Source: Rhodocyclaceae bacterium
GTDB taxonomy: Bacteria > Pseudomonadota > Gammaproteobacteria > Burkholderiales > Rhodocyclaceae
Direction: 5' to 3'
NCBI GenBank assembly: GCA_030681195.1
Contig: JAUXXJ010000057.1
Coordinates: forward strand, 1-57,368
DNA length: 57,368 bases
The position numbers and the translations under genes are program-made. This document shows, one piece after another, positions 9,211 through 19,061 of this stretch. How positions within the stretch are numbered: position 1 is the stretch's first letter; each line of letters starts with the position of its first letter. The notes under the pieces are model-generated. The model searched no databases. It was not told the origin of the DNA and saw nothing but the letters and a program-made list of their open reading frames with translations.

Positions 9211-11376
9211 TCAGTCGGCGGATTCGAGAAGATAGGTTTCGATGCCCGCGCGCAGCATGTCGGGCGACAGGCCGAGTGCCCAGCCAGCGCCAAGGGCGGC
9301 GAGGATACCGGGCAAATGTTCCTGGGAATTCTGCAGCAACGGCACGGCGGAAATTTCAATCAGCGGCGCTTCGAGCGAGGCAGCGGCGAGGACGATATTG
9401 CCATCGCGCAGCACCACGGCGCGACCGCCCTTCTGGCGGTGCGCGACGATCACCGGCGCAGCCGCATCGGCGCCAAAGTAGATCACTTCGCCATCGGAAT
9501 ACTCGGCCATCTCGACCAGCGTCGGATCGTCGGCGTTGAGTACCGTGGCGCCGCCCTTGAGGACGACATCGACCTGGGTGCGCATCACCTTGTAGAGCTG
9601 CTCACTGTTCTCGATGCCATGCGCTGGCATCAGGGCCTCGTTGTCCATGGCCGTCATGACACCGACCTGACAGCGATCATAGGGCAAGCCCTCGCCCGCC
9701 ATTGTCGCCGGCGGGTTCTCGATGACGATAGCCTCGACGTTGCGGTTTTTCAGCAAGCGCTGGCCATGTTCCCAACGGGCGCAATTGCCCTTCTCGATGG
9801 CCCGGCCGTTAAGATAGAGGCCGTTGGCGCAGGCCAGTCCCGTGTATCGATTGCCATAAGACAACAGGCTGGCGACAATCTGGGCGACGATGGTGGTATC
9901 GCGACTGCCCGTGATGCCGACCACGGGCACGCGCCCGGTGTCGTTGTTCGGAAACAGGTGGTCGATGATGGCTTTGCCCACCGGGCGCGGCGTACCTACC
10001 GCCGGCTTCAAGTGCATCAGCAGACTCGGGCCAGCATTAACCTCGACGATAGCCCCTTTTTGAGTGGCTAGCGGCTTCGAAATGTCATCACAGACGAGAT
10101 CAATACCGGCAATGTCGAGGCCGACGATCTTCGCCGCCAGACAGGCAATGCGCGCCGTCTCGGGATGCACCTCGTCGGTCACGTCGAAGGCATACGTTCC
10201 GGTGCGCTGGATCAACACCTTCTGATCAAGGGTAGGGACTGACGCCGGGCTTAGTTGTTGGCGCTGCAGCATGAACAGGATCATTTGATCCTGATCCAAC
10301 ACAATCGTTTCGAGCGGAAATTCCTCGGCATCGCCGCGCCGCAGATCGGTGTTCAACTGGCTGTCGATGAGTTCGCGCACCGTCTGTTTCCCGTCGCCCG
10401 TAATGTAGATGCACTCGCCGCGCGCTGCCGCCACCAATTTGTCGTGCACCACCAGCAAACGATGTTCTTCGCCACGGATATAGCGCTCGACCATCACACC
10501 GCTCCCTTCGGCATCGGCGACGGGGTAGGCGGCTTCAACCTCTTCACGCGTCATCAGATCCAGCGACACCCCGCGACCGTGGTTTCCGTCATCCGGTTTG
10601 ATCACAACGGGTAGACCAATATCCTGTGCCGCCTCCCATGCGTCGGCGGGACTATCCACCATGCGGCCCTCCGGAATTGGCACGCCACATGCGGACAGCA
10701 GCGTCTTGGTCAGATCCTTGTCGCTGGCGATACTTTCGGCGATAGCACTGGTGCGATCGGTTTCGGCGGTCCAGATGCGACGACTCTTGGCGCCATAACC
10801 CAACTGGACCAGATTACCGTCATTCAGGCGGATATGCGGGATTAGGCGCGACTTGTCGCTCGCCGCATCAACAATGCTCGCAGTGCTCGGACCGAGCATC
10901 TTGCTGTCAGCCATATCACGCAGGTGCTTGATGGCCGCAGCCACATCGAAGGGCTTGTCTTCGATCGCGGCCATGACCAGGTCACGCCCGGCATACAGTG
11001 CGGCGAGTGTGACCTCTTCGTTCCAGGCACGCACCACCACTTTGTATAGGCCGCGCTTCTCCATCTCGCGCGCTTTGCCGAAACCGCCGGGCATGCCGGC
11101 AAGATTCTGCAGTTCCAAGGTCACGTGTTCGAGGATGTGGCCGGGCCAGGTGCCCTCCTGAACGCGACGCAGGAAGCCGCCGCGCTCTTCGTAACTGCAG
11201 CGATGTTCGATCAGGGATGGCAACCAGGCGGATAGCCGCTCGTAGAAGCCGGGAATGGTATTGGAGGGGCAATCTTCCAATTCACCGATATCGACCCAGG
11301 CTTCCAGTACCGGTCGATAGGTCCACATATTGGGGCCGCGCAAATGAACAATCTTGAGAAATTCGATGGATTTCAT
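9211..11376 (-). CDS. Cyanophycin synthetase paralogue with degenerate Mur-ligase ATP site
   Basis: A 721-residue relative of the downstream CphA, about 135 residues shorter at the C-terminus. The ATP-grasp half is well kept (GNHGRGVSLDL, AIVEVNAGPSLLMHL). In the Mur-ligase half the P-loop position reads GITGSRDTT (about 487-495) where the partner has GTNGKTTT, so the lysine and surrounding ATP-binding residues are gone. Tandem cphA genes are known in betaproteobacteria (often called cphA'), and CphA2-type enzymes with an inactive C-terminal site can use beta-Asp-Arg dipeptides; which applies here cannot be decided from sequence alone. It is the first gene of the minus-strand cph-glgP unit. 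Confidence 0.9.
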   Translation of the reverse strand: MKSIEFLKIVHLRGPNMWTYRPVLEAWVDIGELEDCPSNTIPGFYERLSAWLPSLIEHRCSYEERGGFLRRVQEGTWPGHILEHVTLELQNLAGMPGGFGKAREMEKRGLYKVVVRAWNEEVTLAALYAGRDLVMAAIEDKPFDVAAAIKHLRDMADSKMLGPSTASIVDAASDKSRLIPHIRLNDGNLVQLGYGAKSRRIWTAETDRTSAIAESIASDKDLTKTLLSACGVPIPEGRMVDSPADAWEAAQDIGLPVVIKPDDGNHGRGVSLDLMTREEVEAAYPVADAEGSGVMVERYIRGEEHRLLVVHDKLVAAARGECIYITGDGKQTVRELIDSQLNTDLRRGDAEEFPLETIVLDQDQMILFMLQRQQLSPASVPTLDQKVLIQRTGTYAFDVTDEVHPETARIACLAAKIVGLDIAGIDLVCDDISKPLATQKGAIVEVNAGPSLLMHLKPAVGTPRPVGKAIIDHLFPNNDTGRVPVVGITGSRDTTIVAQIVASLLSYGNRYTGLACANGLYLNGRAIEKGNCARWEHGQRLLKNRNVEAIVIENPPATMAGEGLPYDRCQVGVMTAMDNEALMPAHGIENSEQLYKVMRTQVDVVLKGGATVLNADDPTLVEMAEYSDGEVIYFGADAAAPVIVAHRQKGGRAVVLRDGNIVLAAASLEAPLIEISAVPLLQNSQEHLPGILAALGAGWALGLSPDMLRAGIETYLLESAD

Positions 11377-11450
11377 GATGACAATAGGGTGGATATCCGT
11401 AGGCTTAACGCGGCAAACGACGCCAGGCTGACGTTTCCAGAAAAATAAAA

Positions 11451-11470
11451 GTCGGCGCTGGCAGGACGGC
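11451..11470 (+). repeat. Dispersed 20-bp motif, copy 3 (intergenic)
   Basis: One mismatch to the consensus, preceded by AAAA. It lies in the 133-bp divergent spacer between the cphA paralogue and the ABC transporter gene, where promoters for both directions are expected. Confidence 0.9.
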
Positions 11471-11509
11471 AGGTCGTATCATTCGCGCGGCTCCTCCATC
11501 TGTTTATTT

Positions 11510-13747
11510 TTGGCTGTTTCCGTGACCGCAACCGATACTTTACCCGAAGGCTGGCAAGCTGCGTTGCCCCCCTTGAATGCAGGAGAAAGCCTGCTGGCTT
11601 GGCTCGAACTCGATCTCGACGCCAAACTGAGCTTCCGTTCCAGCCTGGTCGCCCTGACCAACCAGCGCATCCTGACCGCGACGGAAAGCTGGCCCCTGAC
11701 GGCCACCGCGCATCTACACCACGTCGACCATGCCGGTGTTGGCATGCTGGAACTCGACGACGGCGAACGAATGCTCGCTCGCTGGCGCTATACGCTGGGG
11801 AGAAATCCGGCGGCCCTCCACTTTGAACGAGAATTCAACCGCCAGCGCGACAGCCGGGCCAGCGGTTTGCCCCCACCCGCCCCTGTGGCTGCGGCTTGTC
11901 CCATCTGCCAGTTGCCCATTCCGGCAGACGAAGAGGAGTGTCCTAACTGCGCCCGCGAACTGCATACGCCCCCCTCGACTTGGGTACTGCTGCGCCTGTG
12001 GCGCTTTGCCCAGCCCTACAAAGGCATGCTGCTGGCCGGTTTTCTGCTCACCCTCGCGGCCACCGCCGCTACGCTGGTGCCCCCCTACCTGACCATGCCC
12101 TTGATGGATGAGGTGCTGATTCCCTACCAGAACGGCAAGCCCATCGACACGGACAAGGTCGCCTGGCTGCTCGGTGGCCTGCTCGGTTCTGCGGTCTTCG
12201 CCTGGGCACTCGGCTGGGCACGCACCTACATTCTCGCCTTGGTGTCGGAACGCATTGGCGCCGACTTACGCACCACGACCTACGAGCATCTGCTGAAGCT
12301 CTCGCTCGAATACTTCGGCGGCAAGCGCACCGGCGACCTGCTCGCGCGCATCGGCTCGGAAACCGACCGCATCAACGTTTTCCTCTCCCTGCACCTGCTC
12401 GATTTCGCCACCGACGTGCTGATGATTGTCATGACCGCGATCATTCTGTTCTCGATCAATCCCTGGCTCGCACTCGTCACTCTCATTCCACTGCCCATCA
12501 TTGCCTGGTTGATCCACATGGTGCGCGACCGGCTACGCACCGGTTTTGAACAGATAGACCGCGTCTGGGCCGAAGTCACCTCGGTGCTGGCCGATACCAT
12601 TCCCGGCATCCGTGTCGTCAAGGCCTTTGCCCAGGAAGCACGCGAAGCCCATCGATTCCGCGACGCCAACAAACACAATCTGGAAGTCAATGACCGCCTC
12701 AACCGCGTCTGGTCGCTGTTCACCCCGACGGTCGGCCTGCTCACCGAAATCGGCGTGCTGGTGGTCTGGGTCTTCGGCATCTGGCTGATCGCGCATGACA
12801 GCATCACCGTCGGTGTGCTGACCGCCTTCCTCGCCTACATCTCGCGCTTCTACGCCCGCCTTGACGCCATGAGCCGTATCGTCTCGGTGACGCAAAAAGC
12901 CGCCGCTGGCGCCAAGCGCATCTTCGACATTCTCGACCATGTGTCGAGCGTACCCGACCCTGTCAAGCCCGTCGCCCTCCCCCCGCTCAAGGGCGGCATC
13001 CAGATCGAGAACGTGCATTTTCGCTATGGCAATCGCGCCATCCTGCGTGGCATCGATCTCGACATTCAGCCCGGCGAGATGATTGGTCTGGTTGGTCACA
13101 GCGGATCGGGCAAGAGCACGCTGGTCAACCTGATCTGCCGCTTCTACGATGTCAGCGAAGGCGGTATCCGCGTCGAAGGGGTCGATCTGCGCAGTGTGGC
13201 CGTGGCCGATTACCGCAAGCATATCGGTCTGGTCTTGCAGGAACCCTTCCTGTTCTTTGGCACCATCGCCGAGAACATTGCCTACGGCAAACCCGATGCC
13301 ACCCGTGCCGAAATCGTTGCAGCTGCCCGTGCGGCCCATGCCCACGAGTTCATCCTGCGCCAGCCTTATGGCTACGACTCGCTGGTGGGCGAACGCGGCC
13401 AGTCGCTCTCCGGCGGCGAGCGCCAGCGCATCTCCATCGCGCGCGCTTTATTGATTGATCCGAAGATTCTCATCCTCGACGAAGCCACCTCGGCGGTCGA
13501 TACCGAAACCGAGTTTGAGATCCAGAGCGCCCTGAATAACCTGATTCGCGGCCGTACCACCATCGCCATCGCCCATCGACTGTCCACCTTGCGCCGCGCC
13601 GACCGGCTGGTAGTCATGGATCGCGGCAGGATCGTCGAGATCGGCAACCACGATGAGCTGATGGCGCGTGAGGATCACTACTACCGTCTCTACATGGCAC
13701 AGAGCAAGCAACTGGACGAACTGCCCGCACTGGGAATGAGCGCATGA
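11510..13747 (+). CDS. Cyanophycin-associated ABC transporter, ATPase plus permease
   Basis: A 745-residue half-transporter of exporter type. Residues 1 to about 120 form a family-specific N-terminal domain, then a four-cysteine zinc ribbon (CPICQ...CPNC, about 127-146), a six-helix membrane domain (about 165-450) and an ATPase domain with Walker A GHSGSGKST (about 527-535), signature LSGGERQR (about 632) and Walker B ILILDEATS. Transporters of this layout travel with cyanophycin genes and DUF1854; substrate unknown. The TTG at 11510 gives the longest form; GTG at 11522 is an alternative, and neither has a strong ribosome site. The downstream gene overlaps by 4 bp. Confidence 0.88.
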   Translation: MAVSVTATDTLPEGWQAALPPLNAGESLLAWLELDLDAKLSFRSSLVALTNQRILTATESWPLTATAHLHHVDHAGVGMLELDDGERMLARWRYTLGRNPAALHFEREFNRQRDSRASGLPPPAPVAAACPICQLPIPADEEECPNCARELHTPPSTWVLLRLWRFAQPYKGMLLAGFLLTLAATAATLVPPYLTMPLMDEVLIPYQNGKPIDTDKVAWLLGGLLGSAVFAWALGWARTYILALVSERIGADLRTTTYEHLLKLSLEYFGGKRTGDLLARIGSETDRINVFLSLHLLDFATDVLMIVMTAIILFSINPWLALVTLIPLPIIAWLIHMVRDRLRTGFEQIDRVWAEVTSVLADTIPGIRVVKAFAQEAREAHRFRDANKHNLEVNDRLNRVWSLFTPTVGLLTEIGVLVVWVFGIWLIAHDSITVGVLTAFLAYISRFYARLDAMSRIVSVTQKAAAGAKRIFDILDHVSSVPDPVKPVALPPLKGGIQIENVHFRYGNRAILRGIDLDIQPGEMIGLVGHSGSGKSTLVNLICRFYDVSEGGIRVEGVDLRSVAVADYRKHIGLVLQEPFLFFGTIAENIAYGKPDATRAEIVAAARAAHAHEFILRQPYGYDSLVGERGQSLSGGERQRISIARALLIDPKILILDEATSAVDTETEFEIQSALNNLIRGRTTIAIAHRLSTLRRADRLVVMDRGRIVEIGNHDELMAREDHYYRLYMAQSKQLDELPALGMSA

Positions 13748-14223
13748 CCTCATCTGCCTTCTCGCTGACCCGCAATCCATTGGGGCAGCTCGTCCTCACA
13801 AAAGTCGGCGCTGGCGGGATGGCGCACGAAGGCGTCACCCCCGTGCGCGCCTTCGCCCTGACCGCGCCGGACACCAGTATCTCCCTCATGTCGGCGGAAG
13901 GCAAAGAACTGCAGTGGATCGACAGCCTCGACAACCTGCCGGAAAACGAGCGTCATCTGATTGAGGAAGAACTGACACAACGCGAGTTCATGCCGATCAT
14001 CAGCCGCATTCTGTCCGTTTCCAGCTTTGCCACCCCCAGCACCTGGCAGGTGGACACCGATCACGGTGCCACCGCCCTGATCCTCAAGAGCGAGGACGAC
14101 ATCCGCCGTCTGAAATCGCCCGGCGGTCTCTTGATCGCCGACGGTAACGGCCTCCACTTCATGATTCGCGATCGTCGCGATCTCGACCCCCACAGTCAGC
14201 GTATCCTCAAGCGCTTCCTCTGA
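13744..14223 (+). CDS. Cyanophycin-associated DUF1854 protein
   Basis: A 159-residue soluble protein of unknown biochemical role. The length, the acidic central segment (EERHL-like NERHLIEEELTQREFMPII) and the closing HFMIRDRRDLD...RFL fit the DUF1854 family, which accompanies the ABC transporter beside cyanophycin synthetase genes. The ATG overlaps the transporter stop by 4 bp, so the two are coupled. The N-terminal part contains a copy of the dispersed motif read as KVGAGGMA, so residues about 20-27 derive from it. A link to transporter function is inferred from coupling only. Confidence 0.85.
   Translation: MTSSAFSLTRNPLGQLVLTKVGAGGMAHEGVTPVRAFALTAPDTSISLMSAEGKELQWIDSLDNLPENERHLIEEELTQREFMPIISRILSVSSFATPSTWQVDTDHGATALILKSEDDIRRLKSPGGLLIADGNGLHFMIRDRRDLDPHSQRILKRFL
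13804..13823 (+). repeat. Dispersed 20-bp motif, copy 4 (in DUF1854 gene)
   Basis: One mismatch to consensus, preceded by AAAA. It is read as VGAGGMA. Confidence 0.9.
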
Positions 14224-14239
14224 GCAGAAAAACCCATCC

Positions 14240-16396
14240 ATGCACTTCGTACCGCATTTCCCGCTTACCGCCCTCCTGCCCGGCCGCCCCTACCCACGCG
14301 GCGCCAACTGGGATGGGGAAGGCGTCAATTTCGCCCTGTTCTCCGAAAACGCCACGAAGGTCGAGCTTTGCCTGTTCGAAGCCGACGGCCGCCAGGAAGT
14401 CCAGCGCATTCTGATGCGTGAGCAGACCGACATGGTCTGGCATTGCTATCTCCCCGAAGCACGCCCTGGGCTGATCTACGGCTACCGGGTGCATGGCCCT
14501 TTCGATCCGCTCCGTGGCCATCGTTTCAACCCCAACAAGCTCCTGCTCGATCCCTACGCGCAGGATATTGTCGGTTCCATCGAATGGAGCGATGCCCATT
14601 TCGGCTATCAGGTCGATGCGGCAGACGGTGATCTATCTTTCGATACCCGCGACAATGCCGCCAGTGTCCCGAAAGCGCGTGTCGCCGACCCGTCCTTCCA
14701 TTGGGGCAACGACTGCTCGCCTCAAATTCCCTGGCACGAGATGGTAGTCTATGAATTACATGTGCGCGGTTTTACGCTCAAGCATCCGGAAGTGCCCGCC
14801 CCATTGCGCGGCACCTATGCCGGCCTGGCCACTGCTCCCGTCATCGACCATCTCAAACGTCTGGGCATCACCACCGTAGAACTGATGCCCATCCATAGCT
14901 TCGTTGACGACCGCCATCTGGTCGACGAGGGCAAGCGCAATTACTGGGGCTACAACTCGATCGGCTACTTTTCGCCCGAAGCGCGTTACTCGGCCAGCGG
15001 CTCGATCAAGGAATTCAAGACCATGGTCAAGACCCTGCATTCCGCAGGGATCGAAGTCATCCTCGACGTCGTGTACAACCACACTGCCGAAGGCAATCAG
15101 ATGGGCCCGACGTTGTCGTTCAAGGGCATCGACAATGCCGTGTATTACCGATTGTTGCATGACAATCCACGCTTCTACATGGACTACACCGGTTGTGGCA
15201 ACACGCTCAACCTGCAACACCCTCGGGTGCTGCAGATGATCATGGATTCACTGCGCTACTGGGTTACCGACATGCACGTCGATGGCTTCCGCTTCGACCT
15301 TGCACCGGCACTGGCGCGCGAACTGCATGCCGTCGACAAACTCGGCGCCTTCTTCGACATTCTGCACCAGGACCCGATTCTGTCGCGCGTCAAGCTAATT
15401 GCCGAACCGTGGGATCTCGGCGAAGGTGGCTATCAGGTCGGCAACTTTCCGCTGGGTTGGGCCGAATGGAACGACCACTACCGCGACTGCATGCGCGCCT
15501 ACTGGCGTGGCAATGGCGGCCTGATCGGCGAATTCGCCACACGCCTGACGGGTTCCTCCGACCTCTACGCCCATAATGGCCGGCGGCCGTATGCCAGCAT
15601 CAATTACATCACCGCCCACGACGGCTTCACGCTGCACGATCTGGTCAGCTACGACCACAAGCACAACGAAGCGAACGGCGAAAACAACCGCGACGGTAAC
15701 AACCACAACCTATCCTGGAACCACGGCGTCGAGGGACCAAGCGACAAGCTCGACATCAACGCACTGCGCAGTCGCCAGAAGCGCAACATGCTCGCCACCC
15801 TGCTCCTGTCGCAGGGCGTGCCGATGCTGTTGGCGGGCGACGAGATGGGGCGCACACAGGGTGGCAACAATAACGCCTATTGCCAGGACAACGACATCAG
15901 TTGGACAAACTGGACCTTGTCGTCACAAGACCAGGATCTGTTCAACTTCGTGCGACGCCTGATCAAATTCCGCCGCGCCCACCCGGTATTCCATCGTCGA
16001 AACTTCTTCCAGGGCCGCCCGATCCGCGGCTCGGACATCCAGGATATCCACTGGTTGAAACCCGATGGCACGGAAATGAGCGACCAGGAGTGGGCGCAGG
16101 AATCCGCCCGTTCCCTTGGCGTCTATCTCTCCGGTGAGGCCATTGGCGAGGTGGATGCGCGCGGACGCGGCATCGTTGACGATAACTTCATCATCCTCTT
16201 CAACCCCCATCACGAGCGCATCGACTTCCGCTTGCCCAGCCTGTTCGATGACTGTCTCTGGCTCAGCGTCATGGACACCCACTACCACGAGGGACTCGTG
16301 GCTGACGGTGATTTTTGTAGTGGGGATATCTATCCGCTGGAAGGTCGCACCCTGGCCCTGCTCCGCCAGCATGATCTGGGGGACTTCAATGACTGA
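14240..16396 (+). CDS. glgX: Glycogen debranching enzyme GlgX
   Basis: A 718-residue GH13 isoamylase-type enzyme that hydrolyses alpha-1,6 branches left by glycogen phosphorylase. An N-terminal CBM48 domain (PLGANWDG-like segment near residue 20) precedes the barrel. GH13 regions are visible: DVVYNHTAEG (about 274), nucleophile in GFRFDLA (about 348), acid/base in AEPWDLG (about 388) and HDGFTLHDL (about 458). It starts 16 bp after the DUF1854 gene and overlaps malQ by 8 bp, forming an ABC-DUF1854-glgX-malQ unit. Length is slightly above the 650-residue E. coli GlgX, as common in betaproteobacteria. Confidence 0.95.
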   Translation: MHFVPHFPLTALLPGRPYPRGANWDGEGVNFALFSENATKVELCLFEADGRQEVQRILMREQTDMVWHCYLPEARPGLIYGYRVHGPFDPLRGHRFNPNKLLLDPYAQDIVGSIEWSDAHFGYQVDAADGDLSFDTRDNAASVPKARVADPSFHWGNDCSPQIPWHEMVVYELHVRGFTLKHPEVPAPLRGTYAGLATAPVIDHLKRLGITTVELMPIHSFVDDRHLVDEGKRNYWGYNSIGYFSPEARYSASGSIKEFKTMVKTLHSAGIEVILDVVYNHTAEGNQMGPTLSFKGIDNAVYYRLLHDNPRFYMDYTGCGNTLNLQHPRVLQMIMDSLRYWVTDMHVDGFRFDLAPALARELHAVDKLGAFFDILHQDPILSRVKLIAEPWDLGEGGYQVGNFPLGWAEWNDHYRDCMRAYWRGNGGLIGEFATRLTGSSDLYAHNGRRPYASINYITAHDGFTLHDLVSYDHKHNEANGENNRDGNNHNLSWNHGVEGPSDKLDINALRSRQKRNMLATLLLSQGVPMLLAGDEMGRTQGGNNNAYCQDNDISWTNWTLSSQDQDLFNFVRRLIKFRRAHPVFHRRNFFQGRPIRGSDIQDIHWLKPDGTEMSDQEWAQESARSLGVYLSGEAIGEVDARGRGIVDDNFIILFNPHHERIDFRLPSLFDDCLWLSVMDTHYHEGLVADGDFCSGDIYPLEGRTLALLRQHDLGDFND

Positions 16397-18272
16397 AGCC
16401 TTGCAGGCACTCGCCGACTATTGCGGCATTGACCACGCCTATTGCGATGCACTGGGCAATGCGCATGTCACCAGCGATGCCGTGCGCATTGCGTTGCTGG
16501 TGGCCATGCACCTGCCAAGCGCGCAGGTTCGCAACGACCCCGCCGGCCTGCTCGCCAAACTGCAGCAGCGCCCTGCTCCCCAGCCCATTTCCTGCGCCAC
16601 GGCTACCTGCTACCAGCCAACGCAGGGCGACCGCGTCTGGGGTATTTCCGTGCAACTCTACGGCGTGCGCTCGCGCCGCAACTGGGGCATCGGCGACTTC
16701 ACTGACCTCGCCCAACTGCTTGAATTCACCGCCGCTGCCGGTGGCGACTTTGTCGGCGTCAACCCGTTGCATGCGCTGTTTCCCGACAATCCGCTGCATA
16801 TCAGTCCTTACAGCCCGTCGCATCGCAGCTTCCTCAATACGCTCTACATCGACGTCGATGCCGTACCGGATCTTGCCAATTGCGCCGAAGCACAACGCCG
16901 TCTCGCCAGCGCCGACTTTTTGGCGCAACGGGAAAAACTACGTGCCTGCGAGCGCGTGGACTACGTCGGCGTTGCCGCGCAGAAGGACGCAATCCTTAGC
17001 CTGCTGTTCCGCCACCAGACCGACGAACGCCAGCAGGCCTTCGCCACTTGGCGCACCACACAAGGTGAGGCACTGGAACAACTCGCGCGTTTCGAAACAC
17101 TGCAAGCCCATTTCCATGCGCAGGATGAAAATATCTGGGGCTGGCCGCTGTGGCCTGTGGCCTACCACGATCCACACAGTGCCGCCGTCGCCGCATTCGC
17201 CGCCGCGCATGCCGAAGCCATCCACTATCGCGCCTGGCTGCAATGGCTGGCCGATGAACAACTCGCCTCCGCCGCCGAACGCGGCCGCCGTGCCGGTCTA
17301 CGCATCGGCATCTATCTGGATCTGGCCATCGGCGCCAATCCCGGCGGTGCAGAAAGCTGGCGCTGGTCTGCCGTGTTTGCCAACGGTGCCCATACTGGCG
17401 CACCGCCCGACGAAATCAACGCAGTAGGACAAGACTGGGGCCTGCCCCCGTTCACGCCGGAACGACTGCGCGACGTCGGCTACGCGCCGCTCATCGAAGT
17501 CCTGCAGGCCAACATGCAGCATGCCGGCGCCCTGCGAATCGACCACGTCATGGGCCTGCAACGCCTGTTCTGGGTGCCGTCCGGCATGAAAGCCACCGAC
17601 GGCGCCTACGTGCAGTACCCCTTTGCCGACATGCTCGGCATCGTCATCGAGGAAAGCCAACGCAACCAATGCCTCGTCATCGGTGAAGACCTCGGCACCG
17701 TGCCCGAAGGCTTCCGCGATCGCATGGCCACGGCGGGCGTGCTCTCCTACCACCCGATGATTTTCGAGCGCTATCCAGATGGCAACTTCCGCCTGCCAGC
17801 CGAGATTGCACCGCAAGCGCTGGTTGCCGTCAGCACCCACGACCTGCCCACCCTGCGCGGCTTCTGGTCAGGGCTCGACCTAGACATCCGCGAAAAACTC
17901 GCGCTGTTTCCCAACGACGCACTCTATCCGCAGCTCGTCACCGAACGCGGCTGGGATCGCGGCCGCCTGCTCTGGGCATTGCAGCGTGAAAACCTCCTGC
18001 CTGCCGACGTCGACAACGACCCATCGCTGATGCCGGAAATGTCGACCGCCACCGTCGCGGCCGTGCACGCCTACCTCGCCCGCTCCCCCTCGCAATTACT
18101 CGTTATTCAGGCTGAAGACCTGCTCGGCGTACTCGATCAGGCCAACCTTCCCGGCACGCTCGAAGACAAACACCCCAACTGGCAGCAGAGATTACCGGTT
18201 GATCTGGAGGATTGGGCCACGCACGAACGCTGCCAGGCAGTACTGGCTGCCGTCAGGTCGGAGCGAAACTAG
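16389..18272 (+). CDS. malQ: 4-alpha-glucanotransferase (amylomaltase)
   Basis: A 627-residue GH77 enzyme that transfers maltosyl and longer glucans between chains, recycling short oligosaccharides from glycogen breakdown. Catalytic landmarks are LRIDHVMGL (nucleophile Asp about 383), GEDLGTVP (acid/base about 431) and STHDLPT (about 482). ATG 16389 lies inside the end of glgX, giving tight coupling. A dispersed motif copy encodes RRLASADF around residues 171-178, in a variable helical stretch. The gene converges on the exonuclease gene with a 9-bp gap containing a short duplicated TAGCCCACTT and no terminator. Confidence 0.95.
   Translation: MTEALQALADYCGIDHAYCDALGNAHVTSDAVRIALLVAMHLPSAQVRNDPAGLLAKLQQRPAPQPISCATATCYQPTQGDRVWGISVQLYGVRSRRNWGIGDFTDLAQLLEFTAAAGGDFVGVNPLHALFPDNPLHISPYSPSHRSFLNTLYIDVDAVPDLANCAEAQRRLASADFLAQREKLRACERVDYVGVAAQKDAILSLLFRHQTDERQQAFATWRTTQGEALEQLARFETLQAHFHAQDENIWGWPLWPVAYHDPHSAAVAAFAAAHAEAIHYRAWLQWLADEQLASAAERGRRAGLRIGIYLDLAIGANPGGAESWRWSAVFANGAHTGAPPDEINAVGQDWGLPPFTPERLRDVGYAPLIEVLQANMQHAGALRIDHVMGLQRLFWVPSGMKATDGAYVQYPFADMLGIVIEESQRNQCLVIGEDLGTVPEGFRDRMATAGVLSYHPMIFERYPDGNFRLPAEIAPQALVAVSTHDLPTLRGFWSGLDLDIREKLALFPNDALYPQLVTERGWDRGRLLWALQRENLLPADVDNDPSLMPEMSTATVAAVHAYLARSPSQLLVIQAEDLLGVLDQANLPGTLEDKHPNWQQRLPVDLEDWATHERCQAVLAAVRSERN
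16897..16916 (-). repeat. Dispersed 20-bp motif, copy 5 (in malQ)
   Basis: Perfect match on the minus strand with AAAA flank. malQ reads the complementary strand as RRLASADF. Confidence 0.9.
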
Positions 18273-18281
18273 CCCACTTAT

Positions 18282-19061
18282 TTAGCCCACTTTCCAGGCT
18301 GCAAGAAACTCGCGCCAGTGCGGCGCATCCAGTGCGGTCAAATGTTGGCGGATGGTCTCAATCGCCGCGTCATGTGCATTTTTGGTCAGATGCCCACGCA
18401 TCTGCTGGAAACGTAGATAGACCAGATAGGTGTTCACCACATCGGTTTCGCAATAGTCGCGAATGTCGTCGATCTGCCCGGCTTGCCACGCGCCCCAGAC
18501 GGCACTGCCATCCATGCCAAGTTTGCCGGGGAAGCCCATCAGCTTGGCCAGATCATCCAGCGGTGCATTGGCACGGGGCTGATACATCGCCAGCAGGTCC
18601 ATCAGGTCGAGGTGGCGCGTGTGATAGCGGCTGATGTAGTTGTTCCACTTGAAATCGCGATCATCCTCGCCGAGATCCCAGTAGCGCGGCGCGGTGACGC
18701 CATGCATCAGGCCACGATAGTGCAGCACCGGCAGGTCGAAGCCGCCGCCGTTCCACGAAACGATCTGCGGCGTGTATTTGGCGATACCGTCGAAGAAACG
18801 CTGGATGATGTCGCCCTCACCCGATTTCGGCTCGGCCAGCGACCAAACCTTGAAACCGTCATCCCCATGCAAGGCGCAGGAGATGACGACGACACGTTGC
18901 AGATGATGCGGCAGAAAATCCGAGCCGTTTTTGGCGCGCTGCTTCTGGAAGGCGAATTCGGCGACTTCGCTGTCGGAGAGCGTGGCCGGCAGTTCATGCA
19001 GCACACGTATCCCGGCGATATCGGGGATCGTCTCGATATCGAAACTGAGAACGGGGATCAC
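18282..19061 (-). CDS. Predicted 3'-5' exonuclease, PolB-like
   Basis: A 259-residue protein of the stand-alone DnaQ/PolB-exonuclease class. The metal-binding motifs are visible: FDIET (D8, E10), SWNGGGFDLPVL in the second motif and DYCETDVVNTY in the third (YxxxD). The start is GTG 19061, which overlaps the cysM stop (GTGA); the longer open frame upstream lies antisense-like inside cysM and is not protein-like. Last gene of the long minus-strand operon. A role in DNA or RNA end-trimming is inferred from the fold only; the natural substrate is unknown. Confidence 0.85.
   Translation of the reverse strand: MIPVLSFDIETIPDIAGIRVLHELPATLSDSEVAEFAFQKQRAKNGSDFLPHHLQRVVVISCALHGDDGFKVWSLAEPKSGEGDIIQRFFDGIAKYTPQIVSWNGGGFDLPVLHYRGLMHGVTAPRYWDLGEDDRDFKWNNYISRYHTRHLDLMDLLAMYQPRANAPLDDLAKLMGFPGKLGMDGSAVWGAWQAGQIDDIRDYCETDVVNTYLVYLRFQQMRGHLTKNAHDAAIETIRQHLTALDAPHWREFLAAWKVG

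Noticed and set aside
18267..18290. Duplicated TAGCCCACTT at the malQ/exonuclease junction
   Set aside because: It is a short tandem duplication partly dictated by the two gene ends, with no hairpin and no further copies seen.
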